Shown piece after piece: positions 17,340-26,641 of a stretch of DNA of 64,000 nt. Position 1 is the stretch's first letter. Each line of letters starts with the position of its first letter. The notes under the pieces are model-generated. The model had not been told where the DNA came from and did not search any database. It saw only the letters and a list, made by a program, of their open reading frames with translations. Origin of the DNA: Afipia birgiae 34632 (GTDB lineage Bacteria > Pseudomonadota > Alphaproteobacteria > Rhizobiales > Xanthobacteraceae); the NCBI RefSeq assembly GCF_000308295.2, contig NZ_HG326653.1, forward strand, positions 637,648 through 701,647, read 5' to 3'. A program made the position numbers and the translations under genes.

Positions 17340-17654
17340 ATGACGCGGGCAGTCACTTCAGCCATTCTCATGGGCCTCTTCGCAGGTCTGGTCATTCTGG
17401 CTCTTCCAGAAAGTGCGCAGGCGCAATCGACGGATTCCCACATCAAGACAACTGGTCATGGGCTCGCCGCGGAGGAGTTTTCTGCGCAAAGCCGCGAGGT
17501 CGTTCGGCGCACACCGCGCCGCGTTCGGATTTATCGCGGTTCGAATTATCCTGGCCCGAACTCCAAGCGGGTCTGCAACGCCCACTACGAACAGGAATAC
17601 CGTCCGAGCGGGACCGTGATCGTGCCGCGCGTGAACTGCTACTGGAGCGGCTGA
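17340..17654 (+). CDS. Small secreted cysteine-pair protein, unknown function
   Basis: A 104-residue exported protein with a clear Sec signal (hydrophobic from about residue 8 to 22, cleavage after SAQA). The mature region is basic, with TPRRVRIYRGSNYPGP and two cysteines (RVCNAHY and VNCYWSG) that could pair in the periplasm. The end CYWSG is reminiscent of other small rhizobial secreted proteins, but I cannot name a family. It is the first of a group of small envelope genes at 17.3-19.3 kb. Confidence 0.6.
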   Translation: MTRAVTSAILMGLFAGLVILALPESAQAQSTDSHIKTTGHGLAAEEFSAQSREVVRRTPRRVRIYRGSNYPGPNSKRVCNAHYEQEYRPSGTVIVPRVNCYWSG

Positions 17655-17676
17655 CGCGCCAATATTCTGCATCATT

Positions 17677-17877
17677 TCATTTGAGCACGCCGATCAGACC
17701 TGCGGCGATGATCGCTGCGGACGCGCCGTAGACAATGATTGCCATGGCCGTCTGCGTGAATGCGCCTGCGGTCCCGGGCGCTATTCCGGGGCCTTGTGAC
17801 GCATCAGCGCTTTGGGCGAGAAGCAATCCTGCGGGGGCACCTGCGAGCAACAATCCCGCGCGAGATAGTCGAGACAT
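17677..17877 (-). CDS. 66-residue membrane peptide
   Basis: A short protein with an N-terminal signal-like hydrophobic stretch (residues 6-22, ending SADAS) and a second hydrophobic segment at residues 42-64 (AIIVYGASAAIIAAGLIGVL). It could be a secreted single-pass or two-pass membrane peptide. The coding call rests on a perfect AGGAGG at ideal spacing from ATG and a clean membrane-protein composition. No family is recognised. It is convergent with the gene ending at 17654, with 22 bases between. Confidence 0.6.
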   Translation of the reverse strand: MSRLSRAGLLLAGAPAGLLLAQSADASQGPGIAPGTAGAFTQTAMAIIVYGASAAIIAAGLIGVLK

Positions 17878-18269
17878 CAGATCCTCCTAATTCTAGTGGA
17901 GCGCTCGAATTACGTTCTTGCTGGATTCCGGTTTCAACCGTTTTGGATGAGACGGATCGCGTTCATCATTGCGGCGGCAATATTCAGTTTGCGTTCACGT
18001 CATTCTCCCTAACATCCGACCATCGCCGCTCGAACCGATGCGCAAGCATATGGACGAGTCTGCGCGGGCATCATGGTTGGCGCCGTCACCATAGCTGGCA
18101 TCATCGTCGCTACAGATAGATCGGTCACGATTCTGTGTTTATCAACATCGAGACAGACTTGCTCATACGGGAGTCATCGTTGATGGCGTCGCCGCGTCGC
18201 CTTGTCGCGGGAAATGGCGGGTGGGATATGCGTTATGATTGAGTATGTAAAACCATCAAAGGATCAATC
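17878..18269. other. 392-bp intergenic region
   Basis: No frame here has both a ribosome site and protein-like composition. The left edge holds the ribosome site and presumed promoter of the 66-residue peptide; the right edge presumably holds the promoter of the His-rich gene, with AAAGGATCAATC just before its ATG. No repeat or strong hairpin seen. Confidence 0.45.
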
Positions 18270-18647
18270 ATGAAGACTTGGATTGGCGCAGCTATGGTGG
18301 CTGCAACAGTTTCATTCGGCGGCGATGTTGCCATCGGCTCGGCCGTTGCCGCGCCGCAATCTTCGCAGAGGGTAACTCCGCAGAAGACGCCGGAGGCCAC
18401 CGACATCAGCGCGCGCCGGCGCCACCATCATCATCATCACCGGCATCACATGCATCGGCGCTATGTCGCGCAGCCTTATTACCGGACCTACCGTGAGCCG
18501 TACTACTACGGCAGTTCCTTTGGTTATCTCCCCTACGGATTCGGGGGCGGCGGCCACCACGGTTTTGGACACCACGGTTTGGGGTACCATGGAGGGCATC
18601 ACGGTTTTGGACACCATGGGGGACACCACGGCGGGGGTCATCATTGA
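18270..18647 (+). CDS. Secreted His/Gly-rich low-complexity protein
   Basis: A 125-residue exported protein. It has a Sec signal (MKTWIGAAMVAATVSFGG, cleavage near AVAAP), a short spacer ending TDISARRR, then a run HHHHHHRHHMHRR, a Tyr-rich middle, and a C-terminal tail of GHHGFGHHG-type repeats. About a quarter of the residues are His. Such tails can bind Ni, Zn or Cu, but a metal role is inference. The signal and the TDISARRR junction resemble the next gene (TDVSAHRR), so the two are probably paralogs with diverged tails. AAAGGA precedes ATG; a strong terminator follows. Confidence 0.75.
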   Translation: MKTWIGAAMVAATVSFGGDVAIGSAVAAPQSSQRVTPQKTPEATDISARRRHHHHHHRHHMHRRYVAQPYYRTYREPYYYGSSFGYLPYGFGGGGHHGFGHHGLGYHGGHHGFGHHGGHHGGGHH

Positions 18648-18675
18648 CCCGAAATCACGCCGGAATGAGACACAG

Positions 18676-18703
18676 ACAGGCGCCTCGCGGCGCCTGTTTT
18701 CGT
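18676..18703 (+). terminator. Intrinsic terminator of the His-rich gene
   Basis: Perfect stem ACAGGCGCC-TCGC-GGCGCCTGT followed by TTTCGTTT, 28 bases after the stop codon. Confidence 0.88.
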
Positions 18704-18926
18704 TTGTATGATACTCCGACATGCCGCCACCGCATTCATGTGACGTTCAGATCGGCGTCCCTAACTTTCAGTGAAGCGCGATAACGTTGACGCGACGCGA
18801 TCTGCGCAGAGACATGATCGCGCCTGGTTCGCAGGGTCAACGGTTGCCGTCAGGCGATTTCAGCGAAACGGAAATCGATGATGTGCGTTATCTTCATCGT
18901 GCTGAGCAAGACCGAGGAGAACTGCT

Positions 18927-19331
18927 ATGAGAAAATTTGTAGGAGCTGCGGTTGTCGCGGCTACCCTTTCGTTCACAGGCTGGATTTCACTTGCCCCGGC
19001 GAGCGCCGCGCCGGCTTCAACAGTACCATCGGGCCATGATGCGCGACTGGCGGACGAAGCCAGGCCGACGGATGTCAGCGCACACCGCCGCTACTACCGG
19101 CGTTACGGCTACTACGGTCCACGTTATTACCGGCCGTACTACCGCCCTTACTATCGTCCCTACTACAGGCCGTATTACGGCTACGGCTATGGTTACCGGC
19201 CATACTACCGTCCCTACTATCGACCGGCCTATTACCGGCCTTATGGCTACGGCTTCGGCTATCCGTATGGCGGCTATGGCTATCGCCCCTACGGCTTTGG
19301 TCCGCGGTTCGGTTTCGGATTTGGCTGGTAA
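18927..19331 (+). CDS. Secreted Tyr/Arg/Pro-rich repeat protein
   Basis: A 134-residue exported protein. The signal peptide (MRKFVGAAVVAATLSF, cleavage near SAAPA) resembles that of the preceding gene. After TDVSAHRRYYRRYGYYG comes a tract of YYRP units with interspersed GYGYG, ending in a Gly/Phe-rich tail. The nucleotide copies of the YYRP unit use different synonymous codons, so selection is acting on the protein pattern and recent slippage is not the cause. GAGGAGA precedes ATG. A structural or envelope role is possible, but nothing in the sequence proves it. Confidence 0.75.
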   Translation: MRKFVGAAVVAATLSFTGWISLAPASAAPASTVPSGHDARLADEARPTDVSAHRRYYRRYGYYGPRYYRPYYRPYYRPYYRPYYGYGYGYRPYYRPYYRPAYYRPYGYGFGYPYGGYGYRPYGFGPRFGFGFGW

Positions 19332-19355
19332 GGGTTCAGCGAACCGAGAAAACAA

Positions 19356-19388
19356 AACAGGCGCTCTTGCGAGCGCCTGTTTCTTTTG
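19356..19388. terminator. Terminator between the Tyr-rich gene and leuC
   Basis: Stem AACAGGCGCTC-TTGC-GAGCGCCTGTT followed by TCTTTT. It ends the plus-strand gene, and the A-run on the other side could also serve leuC, which ends at 19409 on the minus strand. Confidence 0.87.
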
Positions 19389-19408
19389 ATGTTGTCGATG
19401 CGAATGGC

Positions 19409-20821
19409 TCAGGTCGCGTGCCACTCGCGGATGTCGACGAAATGTCCGGCGATGGCTGCGGCTGCCGCCATTGCAGGCGACACCAGATGGGTGCGGCCCT
19501 TGAAGCCCTGACGGCCTTCGAAGTTGCGGTTCGATGTCGAAGCGCAGCGTTCTTCCGGCGCCAGCTTGTCGGGGTTCATCGCAAGGCACATCGAGCAACC
19601 CGGCTCGCGCCATTCGAATCCGGCCTTGATGAAAATCTTGTCGAGCCCTTCGGCTTCGGCCTGCTCCTTCACAAGGCCTGAGCCCGGCACGATCATCGCA
19701 TTGAGGTTGCCGTTGACGGTGTGGCCGGCGACGACTTTGGCGGCCGCGCGCAAATCCTCGATGCGCCCGTTGGTGCAGGAGCCGATGAAGATGCGGTCGA
19801 GCTTGATGTCGGTGATCTTCGTGCCGGCCTTGAGCCCCATGTAGTCGAGCGCGCGCTGCTTCGACAACCGCTTGGCTTCGTCCTCGATCTTCGCAGGATC
19901 CGGCACGAAGCCCGAGATCGATACCACGTCCTCAGGCGAGGTGCCCCAGGTCACGATCGGCGGCAGCTTCGCGGCATCCAGACGGATCTCGTGATCGAAG
20001 TGAGCGCCTTCGTCGGTCCGCAACGTGTTCCAATAGCGCACGCCGGCATCCCAAGCGGCACCTGTCGGCGCCATCGGCCGGCCCTTCAGGAATTCGTAGG
20101 CCTTCTCGTCGGGCGCGATCAGTCCGGCGCGTGCGCCGCCTTCGATCGACATGTTGCAGACTGTCATGCGGCCTTCCATCGACAGCGCGCGGATCGCCTC
20201 GCCGGCGTATTCGAGCACATAGCCGGTGCCGCCGGCAGTGCCGATCTCGCCGATGATCGCGAGGATGATATCCTTCGCAGTGACGCCGTCGGGCAATGTG
20301 CCGTCGACGGTGGCGCGCATATTCTTGGCCTTCTTCTGAATCAGCGTCTGGGTGGCGAGCACATGTTCGACCTCCGACGTGCCGATGCCATGCGCCAGTG
20401 CGCCGAATGCGCCGTGCGTCGAGGTATGGCTGTCGCCGCAGACAATCGTGCTGCCGGGCAGCGTGAAGCCTTGCTCCGGACCGATGACGTGGACGATGCC
20501 CTGACGCTTGTCGTGCTCGTTGAAATACTCGACGCCGAATTCACGCGCGTTTTCGGCCAGCGTCGCGATCTGCTCGGCGCTTTCCGGATCGGGATTGGGC
20601 TTGGAGCGATCCGTGGTGGGAACGTTGTGGTCCACAACGGCGAGCGTCTTCTTCGGCGCGCGAACCTTGCGGCCGCTGGTTCGCAATCCTTCGAAGGCCT
20701 GCGGCGAGGTGACCTCATGGACAAGATGGCGGTCAATGTAGAGCAGGCAGGTGCCGTCGGGCTGCTCATCAACCAGATGGTCGTTCCAGATCTTGTCGTA
20801 GAGCGTGGTCGCTTTGGCCAT
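19409..20821 (-). CDS. leuC: 3-isopropylmalate dehydratase large subunit
   Basis: A 470-residue aconitase-family subunit carrying the 4Fe-4S cluster. The cluster cysteines are in [13 protein letters not shown] and in the CSMCLAMN pair near residue 410. The N-terminal [12 protein letters not shown] and the block [17 protein letters not shown] are diagnostic. It works with LeuD, encoded about 2.8 kb downstream on the same strand. Length is normal. Upstream, the VOC-protein gene is divergent with about 120 bases between, which must hold both promoters. Confidence 0.97.
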   Translation of the reverse strand: MAKATTLYDKIWNDHLVDEQPDGTCLLYIDRHLVHEVTSPQAFEGLRTSGRKVRAPKKTLAVVDHNVPTTDRSKPNPDPESAEQIATLAENAREFGVEYFNEHDKRQGIVHVIGPEQGFTLPGSTIVCGDSHTSTHGAFGALAHGIGTSEVEHVLATQTLIQKKAKNMRATVDGTLPDGVTAKDIILAIIGEIGTAGGTGYVLEYAGEAIRALSMEGRMTVCNMSIEGGARAGLIAPDEKAYEFLKGRPMAPTGAAWDAGVRYWNTLRTDEGAHFDHEIRLDAAKLPPIVTWGTSPEDVVSISGFVPDPAKIEDEAKRLSKQRALDYMGLKAGTKITDIKLDRIFIGSCTNGRIEDLRAAAKVVAGHTVNGNLNAMIVPGSGLVKEQAEAEGLDKIFIKAGFEWREPGCSMCLAMNPDKLAPEERCASTSNRNFEGRQGFKGRTHLVSPAMAAAAAIAGHFVDIREWHAT

Positions 20822-20945
20822 TTTAGTCGTCCGGATTGGTGTTCGCGGCCCCTGAGGCCGCCGATAGCAGAGGCAGCCTTTTTACTCGCTTAACGCGGAC
20901 GGGGAAAGTATCCTGACCACATAGTTGCTTACGCAGGATCGCACA

Positions 20946-21359
20946 ATGTCCGCACGCCCGCCGGTTGCACCGTATCTCACCGTTTCGCCAGCCGCCGGCG
21001 CGATTGCCTTCTACACCGCCGCCTTCGATGCCAAACAGAAGGCGCTGATGCCGGCGATGGACGGCTTGCGCATCCTGCACTGCGAACTCGAGATCAATGG
21101 CGGCGCGCTGTTTCTGTCCGACGCGTTTCCCGAATTCGGCACCGCGCGCACGCCGTTGCCAGGGGAACCGGTAACCATGTCGATCAGCCTCGAATTTAGC
21201 GCCGGCGAAAAGGTCGATGAGGTGTTCGAGCGCGCCACAAAATTGGGCGCAAAAGGCGAAGTGACGCCGACCTATTCGTTCTGGGGCACGCGGACCGCGA
21301 TCGTGCGCGATCCCTTCGGTCATCGCTGGATCATGAACGGGCCGCTCAAGCAGAAATAG
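20946..21359 (+). CDS. VOC-superfamily (PhnB/glyoxalase-like) protein
   Basis: A 137-residue protein of the vicinal-oxygen-chelate fold. It opens VAPYLTVSPAAGAIAFYTAAF, carries the paired beta-alpha-beta modules, and ends TAIVRDPFGHRWIMNG, the usual C-terminal strand with a conserved DPFGHRW. It resembles PhnB-type members, which often lack proven enzymatic activity. The ATG at 20946 follows AGGATC and is preferred to an in-frame ATG 21 bases earlier. It sits on the opposite strand between leuC and rplS, outside both operons, and ends in its own terminator. Confidence 0.83.
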   Translation: MSARPPVAPYLTVSPAAGAIAFYTAAFDAKQKALMPAMDGLRILHCELEINGGALFLSDAFPEFGTARTPLPGEPVTMSISLEFSAGEKVDEVFERATKLGAKGEVTPTYSFWGTRTAIVRDPFGHRWIMNGPLKQK

Positions 21360-21387
21360 GCGCTGCCGAAATCGATTTCGCAAAATA

Positions 21388-21416
21388 AAAAAGCGCGGCG
21401 ATGCGCCGCGCTTTTT
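21388..21416. terminator. Bidirectional terminator between the VOC gene and rplS
   Basis: Perfect stem AAAAAGCGCGGCG-ATG-CGCCGCGCTTTTT with A- and T-runs, placed to end both the plus-strand VOC gene and the minus-strand ribosomal operon. Confidence 0.93.
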
Positions 21417-21441
21417 ACGTAGATCATCAAGCGCTGCGCGA

Positions 21442-21843
21442 TTACTCGCCCGAAGCGGCCTTGAGCGTTTCTTTTTCGCGGTTGTCCTGCTTCTCGACGA
21501 TGCGCGCCGATTTGCCGCGCAGACCGCGCAGGTAATACAGCTTGGCGCGACGCACCTTGCCGCGGCGGACAAGCTTGATCGAGTCGATCATCGGCGAGTA
21601 GATCGGGAACACGCGCTCCACGCCTTCGCCGTAGGAAATCTTGCGGACGGTGAAGCTCTCGTGGATGCCGCCGCCGTTGCGGCCGATGCAAACGCCTTCA
21701 TAGGCCTGCACGCGCGAACGCTCGCCTTCGACAACCTTGACGTTGACGATGACAGTGTCGCCCGGTCCGAAATCGGGAATCGTCTTTCCGGCGGAAAGCT
21801 TTTCCAGCTGCTCTTTGTCGAGCTCTTGAATGATGTTCATCAC
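21442..21843 (-). CDS. rplS: 50S ribosomal protein L19
   Basis: A 133-residue ribosomal protein at the 30S-50S interface. The N-terminus [15 protein letters not shown], the core [20 protein letters not shown] and [15 protein letters not shown] identify L19. A C-terminal extension (about 15 residues, rich in Lys/Glu) is longer than the E. coli protein and common in alphaproteobacteria. It is the last gene of the ffh-rpsP-rimM-trmD-rplS cluster and is followed by the terminator at 21388-21416. Confidence 0.97.
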   Translation of the reverse strand: MMNIIQELDKEQLEKLSAGKTIPDFGPGDTVIVNVKVVEGERSRVQAYEGVCIGRNGGGIHESFTVRKISYGEGVERVFPIYSPMIDSIKLVRRGKVRRAKLYYLRGLRGKSARIVEKQDNREKETLKAASGE

Positions 21844-21942
21844 AAAACTCCATCGGCGGCGCGCCCGGAAGGGGCTGCGCGGAAATTCGTATCCAGCGTC
21901 TGCACGGATTGGCCGGTCGTATACGCCATAGCCGCCCCGTTG

Positions 21943-22671
21943 TCACCCTTTCGTCGTGTCTTTTCGTGACCTTGGAGCGACGTTCTGGGCGATTTTGGCC
22001 GCCCAGAGGTCAGGCCGCCGGGCCTTGGTCAGGGCTTCGGCCTCGGTCCGCCGCCAGGCGTCGATTCGGGCATGGTCGCCTGACACCAGAACATCCGGGA
22101 TGGTCCGGCCCTCGAAATCCTGCGGGCGGGTATATTGGGGGTATTCAAGTAGTCCATCCGAAAAACTCTCGTCGGTTCCGGAGCTTAGCTTGCCCATGAC
22201 GCCTGGCAGAAGCCGCACACAGGCGTCCAGAAGGGCCAGCGCCGCGATTTCTCCGCCTGAGAGCACGTAGTCCCCGAGGGAGATTTCCTCCAGCCCACGG
22301 GCCTCGATGACCCGCTGATCGATGCCCTCAAAGCGGCCGCAGACGATCAGCGGGCCGGGGCCGACCGCAAGTTCCATCACCCTTTTTTGGGTCAGGGGAG
22401 TACCCCGCGGGCTCATCAGCAGGCGCGGGCGGTCCGGAGCAATGTCGGCGGCATCGATGGCGGCTGCCAGCACGTCGGCACGCAGCACCATGCCGGGTCC
22501 GCCGCCGGCCGGGGTGTCATCGACGCTGCGGTGCTTGTCGGTGGCGGCGTCGCGGATGTCGCGCGTCTCAAGCGCCCACAGGTTCGATGCCAGAGCCTTG
22601 CCCGCGAGGCTGATGCCGAGCGGGCCTGGAAACATCTCCGGAAACAGCGTGAGCACGGTGGCGCGCCACAT
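21943..22671 (-). CDS. trmD: tRNA (guanine-N1)-methyltransferase
   Basis: A 242-residue SPOUT-family enzyme that methylates G37 next to the anticodon of tRNAs and prevents frameshifting. It begins with [18 protein letters not shown], has [17 protein letters not shown], and the knotted SAM-binding site [16 protein letters not shown]. Length is normal. It lies 17 bases after rimM and 100 bases before rplS in the same direction, the conserved order of this operon. Confidence 0.97.
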   Translation of the reverse strand: MWRATVLTLFPEMFPGPLGISLAGKALASNLWALETRDIRDAATDKHRSVDDTPAGGGPGMVLRADVLAAAIDAADIAPDRPRLLMSPRGTPLTQKRVMELAVGPGPLIVCGRFEGIDQRVIEARGLEEISLGDYVLSGGEIAALALLDACVRLLPGVMGKLSSGTDESFSDGLLEYPQYTRPQDFEGRTIPDVLVSGDHARIDAWRRTEAEALTKARRPDLWAAKIAQNVAPRSRKDTTKG

Positions 22672-22688
22672 GATTCGGGTATCCCGGT

Positions 22689-23222
22689 TCAGATATCCGC
22701 GTCGTGCGGAGAATCGCCTTCGATCTCTTGCGGCATCACGATCACCACTTGGCCCTCGGCGAGATCGACCGTTGGCACCACAGCGTCGGTAAACGGCAGC
22801 AGCAAGGTCGGGCCCTGCGGCGGCGCGATTTCGATGATGTCGCCCGCGCCGAAATTATGGATCGCAAACACCCTGCCGATCGCGCCGCCAGCCGGATCAA
22901 CGGCCCGCAGTCCGATCAGATCGGCGTGGTAATACTCGCCCTCTTCCGTCTCGGGAAGTTTGTCGCGATCAATGTAAAGCTCAAGGCCGTTGATGCGCTC
23001 GGCATCCTCGCGGGTCGTGATGCCCTTGAGCACCGCGACCAGATGATCCTTGGCGATGCGGGCGCGCACCACTTCAAACTGCCGCGCACCGTCCTTGGTC
23101 GAGAGCGTTCCGTAATCGATCACCGCCATCGGGTCTTCGGTGAACGGCCACAATCGCACCTCGCCGCGCACACCGTGCGCGGCGCCGATTCTTGCAACGC
23201 AGATGCCCGGATCGCGCGTCAC
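22689..23222 (-). CDS. rimM: 16S rRNA processing/30S maturation factor RimM
   Basis: A 177-residue two-domain protein that helps assemble the 30S head around S19. The N-terminal beta-barrel ([20 protein letters not shown]) is followed by the PRC-barrel domain ([17 protein letters not shown], ending [10 protein letters not shown]). Length is normal. It is encoded 12 bases after rpsP. Confidence 0.95.
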   Translation of the reverse strand: MTRDPGICVARIGAAHGVRGEVRLWPFTEDPMAVIDYGTLSTKDGARQFEVVRARIAKDHLVAVLKGITTREDAERINGLELYIDRDKLPETEEGEYYHADLIGLRAVDPAGGAIGRVFAIHNFGAGDIIEIAPPQGPTLLLPFTDAVVPTVDLAEGQVVIVMPQEIEGDSPHDADI

Positions 23223-23234
23223 CGCTGAATGCGA

Positions 23235-23564
23235 TTACTTGGCGGCGGCTTCGGCGGCAGCCTTGCGCTCCTTGCGCGGCACGGCCTTCTCGGGATTCTT
23301 GCGCGGCTCACGCTTCTTGACGCCCGCGGCGTCGAGGAAGCGCATCACGCGGTCCGACGGCTGCGCACCCTTGGCGAGCCAGGCCTTGACCTTGTCCATG
23401 TCGAGCTTGAGACGCGTCTCGTTGTCCTTCGGCAGCAGCGGGTTGAAGTGACCGAGACGCTCGATGAAGCGGCCATCGCGCGGGAAGCGCGAGTCGGCGA
23501 CGACGACGTGATAGACCGGACGCTTCTTGGTGCCTGCGCGGGCGAGGCGGATAACGACTGACAT
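23235..23564 (-). CDS. rpsP: 30S ribosomal protein S16
   Basis: A 109-residue ribosomal protein. [20 protein letters not shown] and [16 protein letters not shown] are diagnostic. It has the alphaproteobacterial C-terminal extension, here a Lys/Ala/Glu-rich tail of about 30 residues. It lies 45 bases downstream of ffh in the same operon. Confidence 0.97.
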   Translation of the reverse strand: MSVVIRLARAGTKKRPVYHVVVADSRFPRDGRFIERLGHFNPLLPKDNETRLKLDMDKVKAWLAKGAQPSDRVMRFLDAAGVKKREPRKNPEKAVPRKERKAAAEAAAK

Positions 23565-23609
23565 TCTATTCTCCGTTGGTGTGTTTGAATTTCGTGAAAA
23601 CTGTTTCGG

Positions 23610-25124
23610 CTATTTCTTCTTGCCGATCCCCGGAAATCCGCCGAGGCCCGGCAGTGTTGGTTTTCCCAGCCCTGGAAGGCCCGGGAAATCTTTCGGCAGC
23701 GACGGCGCGCCTTGCGGAATTCCGCCGGGCATCTTCGCAGCCAGTTCTTTCATCGCGTCAGCCGACGGCATGCCGTTGCCGCCAAAGCCCATCGCTTGCG
23801 CCATGCCCGCAAGCGGGCCGCGTTTGCCCTGACCCATGGCCTTCATCATGTCGGCCATGTTCCGGTGCATCTTGAGCAGCTTGTTGACTTCCTCGACCTT
23901 CAGGCCCGCGCCGGCGGCAATGCGCTTTTTGCGGCTGGCCTTGAGGATGTCGGGATTCTTGCGCTCCTCGCGCGTCATGGAATCGATCACCGCCATCTGA
24001 CGCTTCACGACCTTGTCGTCGAGGTTGGCGGCAGCGATCTGGTTTTTCATCTTGGCGACGCCGGGCATCATGCCCATCAGGCCGCCGAGACCGCCCATGG
24101 TCTGCATTTGCTGCAACTGATCGCGCAGGTCGGCAAGGTCGAACTTGCCCTTGCGCATCTTCTCGGCGACGCGCGCGGCTTTCTCGGCATCGATGTGCGC
24201 CGCGGCCTTTTCGACGAGGGAGACGACGTCGCCCATGCCGAGGATGCGGCCCGCAATACGCGAGGGATGGAAGTCTTCCAGCGCATCGGTCTTTTCGCCG
24301 GTGCCGATCAGCTTGATCGGCTTGCCGGTAACCGCCCGCATCGAGAGCGCAGCGCCGCCGCGTCCGTCGCCGTCGACTCGCGTCAGCACGATGCCGGTGA
24401 GGCCGACACGCTGGTCGAATGCGCGCGCGAGATTGACGGCATCCTGACCGGTCAGCGAATCGGCGACCAGCAGCACTTCATGCGGCTTCGCGGCGGTTTT
24501 CACCTCCGCGGCTTCCGTCATCATCTCTTCGTCGAGTGTCGTGCGGCCCGCGGTATCGAGCAGCACGATGTCGTAGCCGCCGAGCTTGCCGGCCTGCAGC
24601 GCGCGCTGCGCGATCTGTACCGGCTTCTGTCCCGCCACAATCGGCAGCGTCTCGATGGACAGATCGCGGCCGAGGACGGCGAGCTGTTCCTGCGCGGCCG
24701 GGCGATAGACGTCGAGCGACGCCATCAGAACCTTTTTCTTGTCGCGCTGGGTGAGGCGGCGCGCCAGCTTCGCGGTGGTGGTGGTTTTACCGGAACCCTG
24801 CAGACCCACCATCATGATCGCGACCGGGGCGGGCGCGTTGAGATCGATTTGCTGACCGTCGGAGCCAAGGGTTGCGACCAGTTCGTCGTGGACGATCTTG
24901 ACGACCATCTGGCCCGGCGTCACCGACTTAACGACGGTGGCGCCGATCGCCTGTTCGCGGACCTTGTCGATGAACGAGCGCACCACGTCGAGGGCGACGT
25001 CGGCCTCGAGCAGCGCGCGGCGCACTTCGCGCATGGCGGCATCGACATCGGCTTCCGACAGCGCACCGCGCCGCGTCAGCCGATCGAGAATGCCTCCAAG
25101 CTTTTCCGACAGATTGTCGAACAT
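23610..25124 (-). CDS. ffh: Signal recognition particle protein Ffh (SRP54)
   Basis: A 504-residue GTPase that binds signal sequences and 4.5S RNA and delivers ribosomes to FtsY. Domains in order: N (residues 1-90), G with the P-loop GLQGSGKTTTTAKLA and DTAGRTTLDEEMM, and the Met-rich M domain from about residue 325 (QQMQTMGGLGGLMGMMPG). The C-terminal 60 residues are a Gly/Pro/Leu-rich tail ending GKKK. It heads the ribosomal cluster. Neither an ftsY gene nor a recognisable 4.5S RNA is in this window. Confidence 0.97.
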   Translation of the reverse strand: MFDNLSEKLGGILDRLTRRGALSEADVDAAMREVRRALLEADVALDVVRSFIDKVREQAIGATVVKSVTPGQMVVKIVHDELVATLGSDGQQIDLNAPAPVAIMMVGLQGSGKTTTTAKLARRLTQRDKKKVLMASLDVYRPAAQEQLAVLGRDLSIETLPIVAGQKPVQIAQRALQAGKLGGYDIVLLDTAGRTTLDEEMMTEAAEVKTAAKPHEVLLVADSLTGQDAVNLARAFDQRVGLTGIVLTRVDGDGRGGAALSMRAVTGKPIKLIGTGEKTDALEDFHPSRIAGRILGMGDVVSLVEKAAAHIDAEKAARVAEKMRKGKFDLADLRDQLQQMQTMGGLGGLMGMMPGVAKMKNQIAAANLDDKVVKRQMAVIDSMTREERKNPDILKASRKKRIAAGAGLKVEEVNKLLKMHRNMADMMKAMGQGKRGPLAGMAQAMGFGGNGMPSADAMKELAAKMPGGIPQGAPSLPKDFPGLPGLGKPTLPGLGGFPGIGKKK

Positions 25125-25368
25125 GGCCGCGCTACATCCCGTTGCTCATGTCCCGGTTGGGACGTGAAATTCCAAACACTTTTACGCCCGAGGGCGCACA
25201 GCGCTGTCGGGCGTTGGCCTCCGGCATCCAGTGCCGGGCGGCGGGTCGAAAAGAACGTCTTTCCGAGAAGTGCGGGGGTTAAACCGCCCGTAGCCCGAAA
25301 AGTCAAGAAAAGACCGAAAAATGCTGATTCTGGGCCGGGTTGCGATGTACCATTGGGGAACCTAACTG

Positions 25369-26463
25369 TTGGCCCGGATGGGCCGTTTCGGCCCTTTTGG
25401 ACCCATGCAAGTCAGCCGCCGCCGTGTTTTTGGTCTGCTCGCCGGCGCCGCGGTTACCGTGGGCGTGCCATCTGTCTGGATTTCCCGCATGAAAACCTAT
25501 GCCGGCCCGCCCTCCGATCATTTCGACGGCACCTGTTTTTTTGACCCCGACGGTTCGCCGCCAAAGAAGCTCTGGGAAGTGCTGCGCTGGCAGCTCACCA
25601 AGCAGGCCGCCAAGTGGCCCGAGCGCGCGCCGAGCCCCTATGCCGATACGCCGCCGCCGCGGGTCACCGGCGGCAAGGTACGGTTTTCCTATGTCGGTCA
25701 CGCAAGCTGGCTGATCCAGACCGCGGGCCTCAATATCCTGGTCGATCCGGTGTGGTCGGAACGGGCGTCGCCGATAAGCTTTGCCGGGCCGAAGCGCGTC
25801 AACGATCCCGGTATCGCTTTCGAGGCGTTGCCGCCGATCGACGTGGTGCTGGTGTCGCATGGACACTACGACCATCTCGACGCCAGGACTCTTTCAAGGC
25901 TCGCTGCGAAATTCTCGCCGCGCGTGATCACACCGCTCGGCAACGATGTGACGATGGCGTCAAACGACGCGGCGATCCGCGCCGAGGCGTTTGACTGGAA
26001 CGAGCGGGTCGAGATCGGCAATGGCGTAGCCGTTACACTGGTGGCGACGCGCCACTGGACCGCGCGCGGGCTGTTCGATCGCAACAAGGCATTGTGGGCG
26101 AGCTTCGTGCTGGAGACCCCGGCTGGAAAACTCTACCTCGTCGCCGATTCCGGCTACGGCACCGGCGCGCATTTCCGGCGCGTCCGCGAAACGCACGGCC
26201 CGCTGCGCGCGGCGATCCTGCCCATCGGTGCCTATGAGCCCCGCTGGTTCATGCGCGAAATGCACATGAACCCCGAAGATGCCGTGAAGGCGCTGGCGGA
26301 CTGCGGAGCCGAGATGGCACTGGCACATCATCACGGCACGTTTCAGCTGACCGACGAGGCCATTGATGCGCCGGTCAACGATCTGGCGACGGCGCTCGAT
26401 GCCGCGGGCGTGGCGCACGAAAAATTCGTCGCGCTGAAGCCGGGTCAGGTGTTCGAGATTTGA
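25369..26463 (+). CDS. Tat-exported MBL-fold metallo-hydrolase (NAPE-PLD/UlaG-like)
   Basis: A protein of about 364 residues with a twin-arginine signal (SRRRVFGLLAGAAVTVG) and a metallo-beta-lactamase domain. The metal motif HxHxDH is present as SHGHYDHLD; further ligands are in RHWTARG and ADSGYG, and AHHHGTF lies near the end. The protein resembles the NAPE-PLD/UlaG-like branch, whose members cleave phosphodiester or lactone bonds; the substrate here is unknown. The start is uncertain: the TTG at 25369 has GGGGAA at ideal spacing, while ATGs at 25378 and 25405 lack a good site. All keep the Tat signal. Confidence 0.85.
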   Translation: MARMGRFGPFGPMQVSRRRVFGLLAGAAVTVGVPSVWISRMKTYAGPPSDHFDGTCFFDPDGSPPKKLWEVLRWQLTKQAAKWPERAPSPYADTPPPRVTGGKVRFSYVGHASWLIQTAGLNILVDPVWSERASPISFAGPKRVNDPGIAFEALPPIDVVLVSHGHYDHLDARTLSRLAAKFSPRVITPLGNDVTMASNDAAIRAEAFDWNERVEIGNGVAVTLVATRHWTARGLFDRNKALWASFVLETPAGKLYLVADSGYGTGAHFRRVRETHGPLRAAILPIGAYEPRWFMREMHMNPEDAVKALADCGAEMALAHHHGTFQLTDEAIDAPVNDLATALDAAGVAHEKFVALKPGQVFEI

Positions 26464-26509
26464 TGAAGGCCGGAGCGTGATGAGTTGTGCTTGGCTCGGC
26501 CCGGTTCGC

Positions 26510-26602
26510 CGTCATTCCGGACAACGCGCTTGGCGCGTTGATCCGGAATCTTGATGGGTTCTGCGAGATTCCGGGTTCGCGCTTCGCGCGCCCCGGAATG
26601 AC
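26510..26602. repeat. REP element, family B/C palindrome
   Basis: CGTCATTCCGGACAACGCG at the left and CCCCGGAATGAC at the right bound the unit. Internal pairs GCGCTTGGCGCG and TTCGCGCTTCGCGCG form additional hairpins. It lies between the convergent MBL and SIMPL genes. Confidence 0.78.
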
Positions 26603-26641
26603 CTTGGGAGCTGTCGCAAGTGCTCCTCGCAACGGCGGCTG

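Noticed and set aside
19090-19290. CRISPR-like regular repeats
   Set aside because: The periodicity is 12 bases and codon-based (YYRP units inside a secreted protein), with synonymous variation and no spacers.
25125-25368. A 4.5S RNA next to ffh
   Set aside because: The 244 bases upstream of ffh show no SRP RNA core; only a small GC hairpin.
23712-25544. A 610-residue plus-strand frame opposite ffh
   Set aside because: Antisense shadow of ffh, whose frame has full N, G and M domains.
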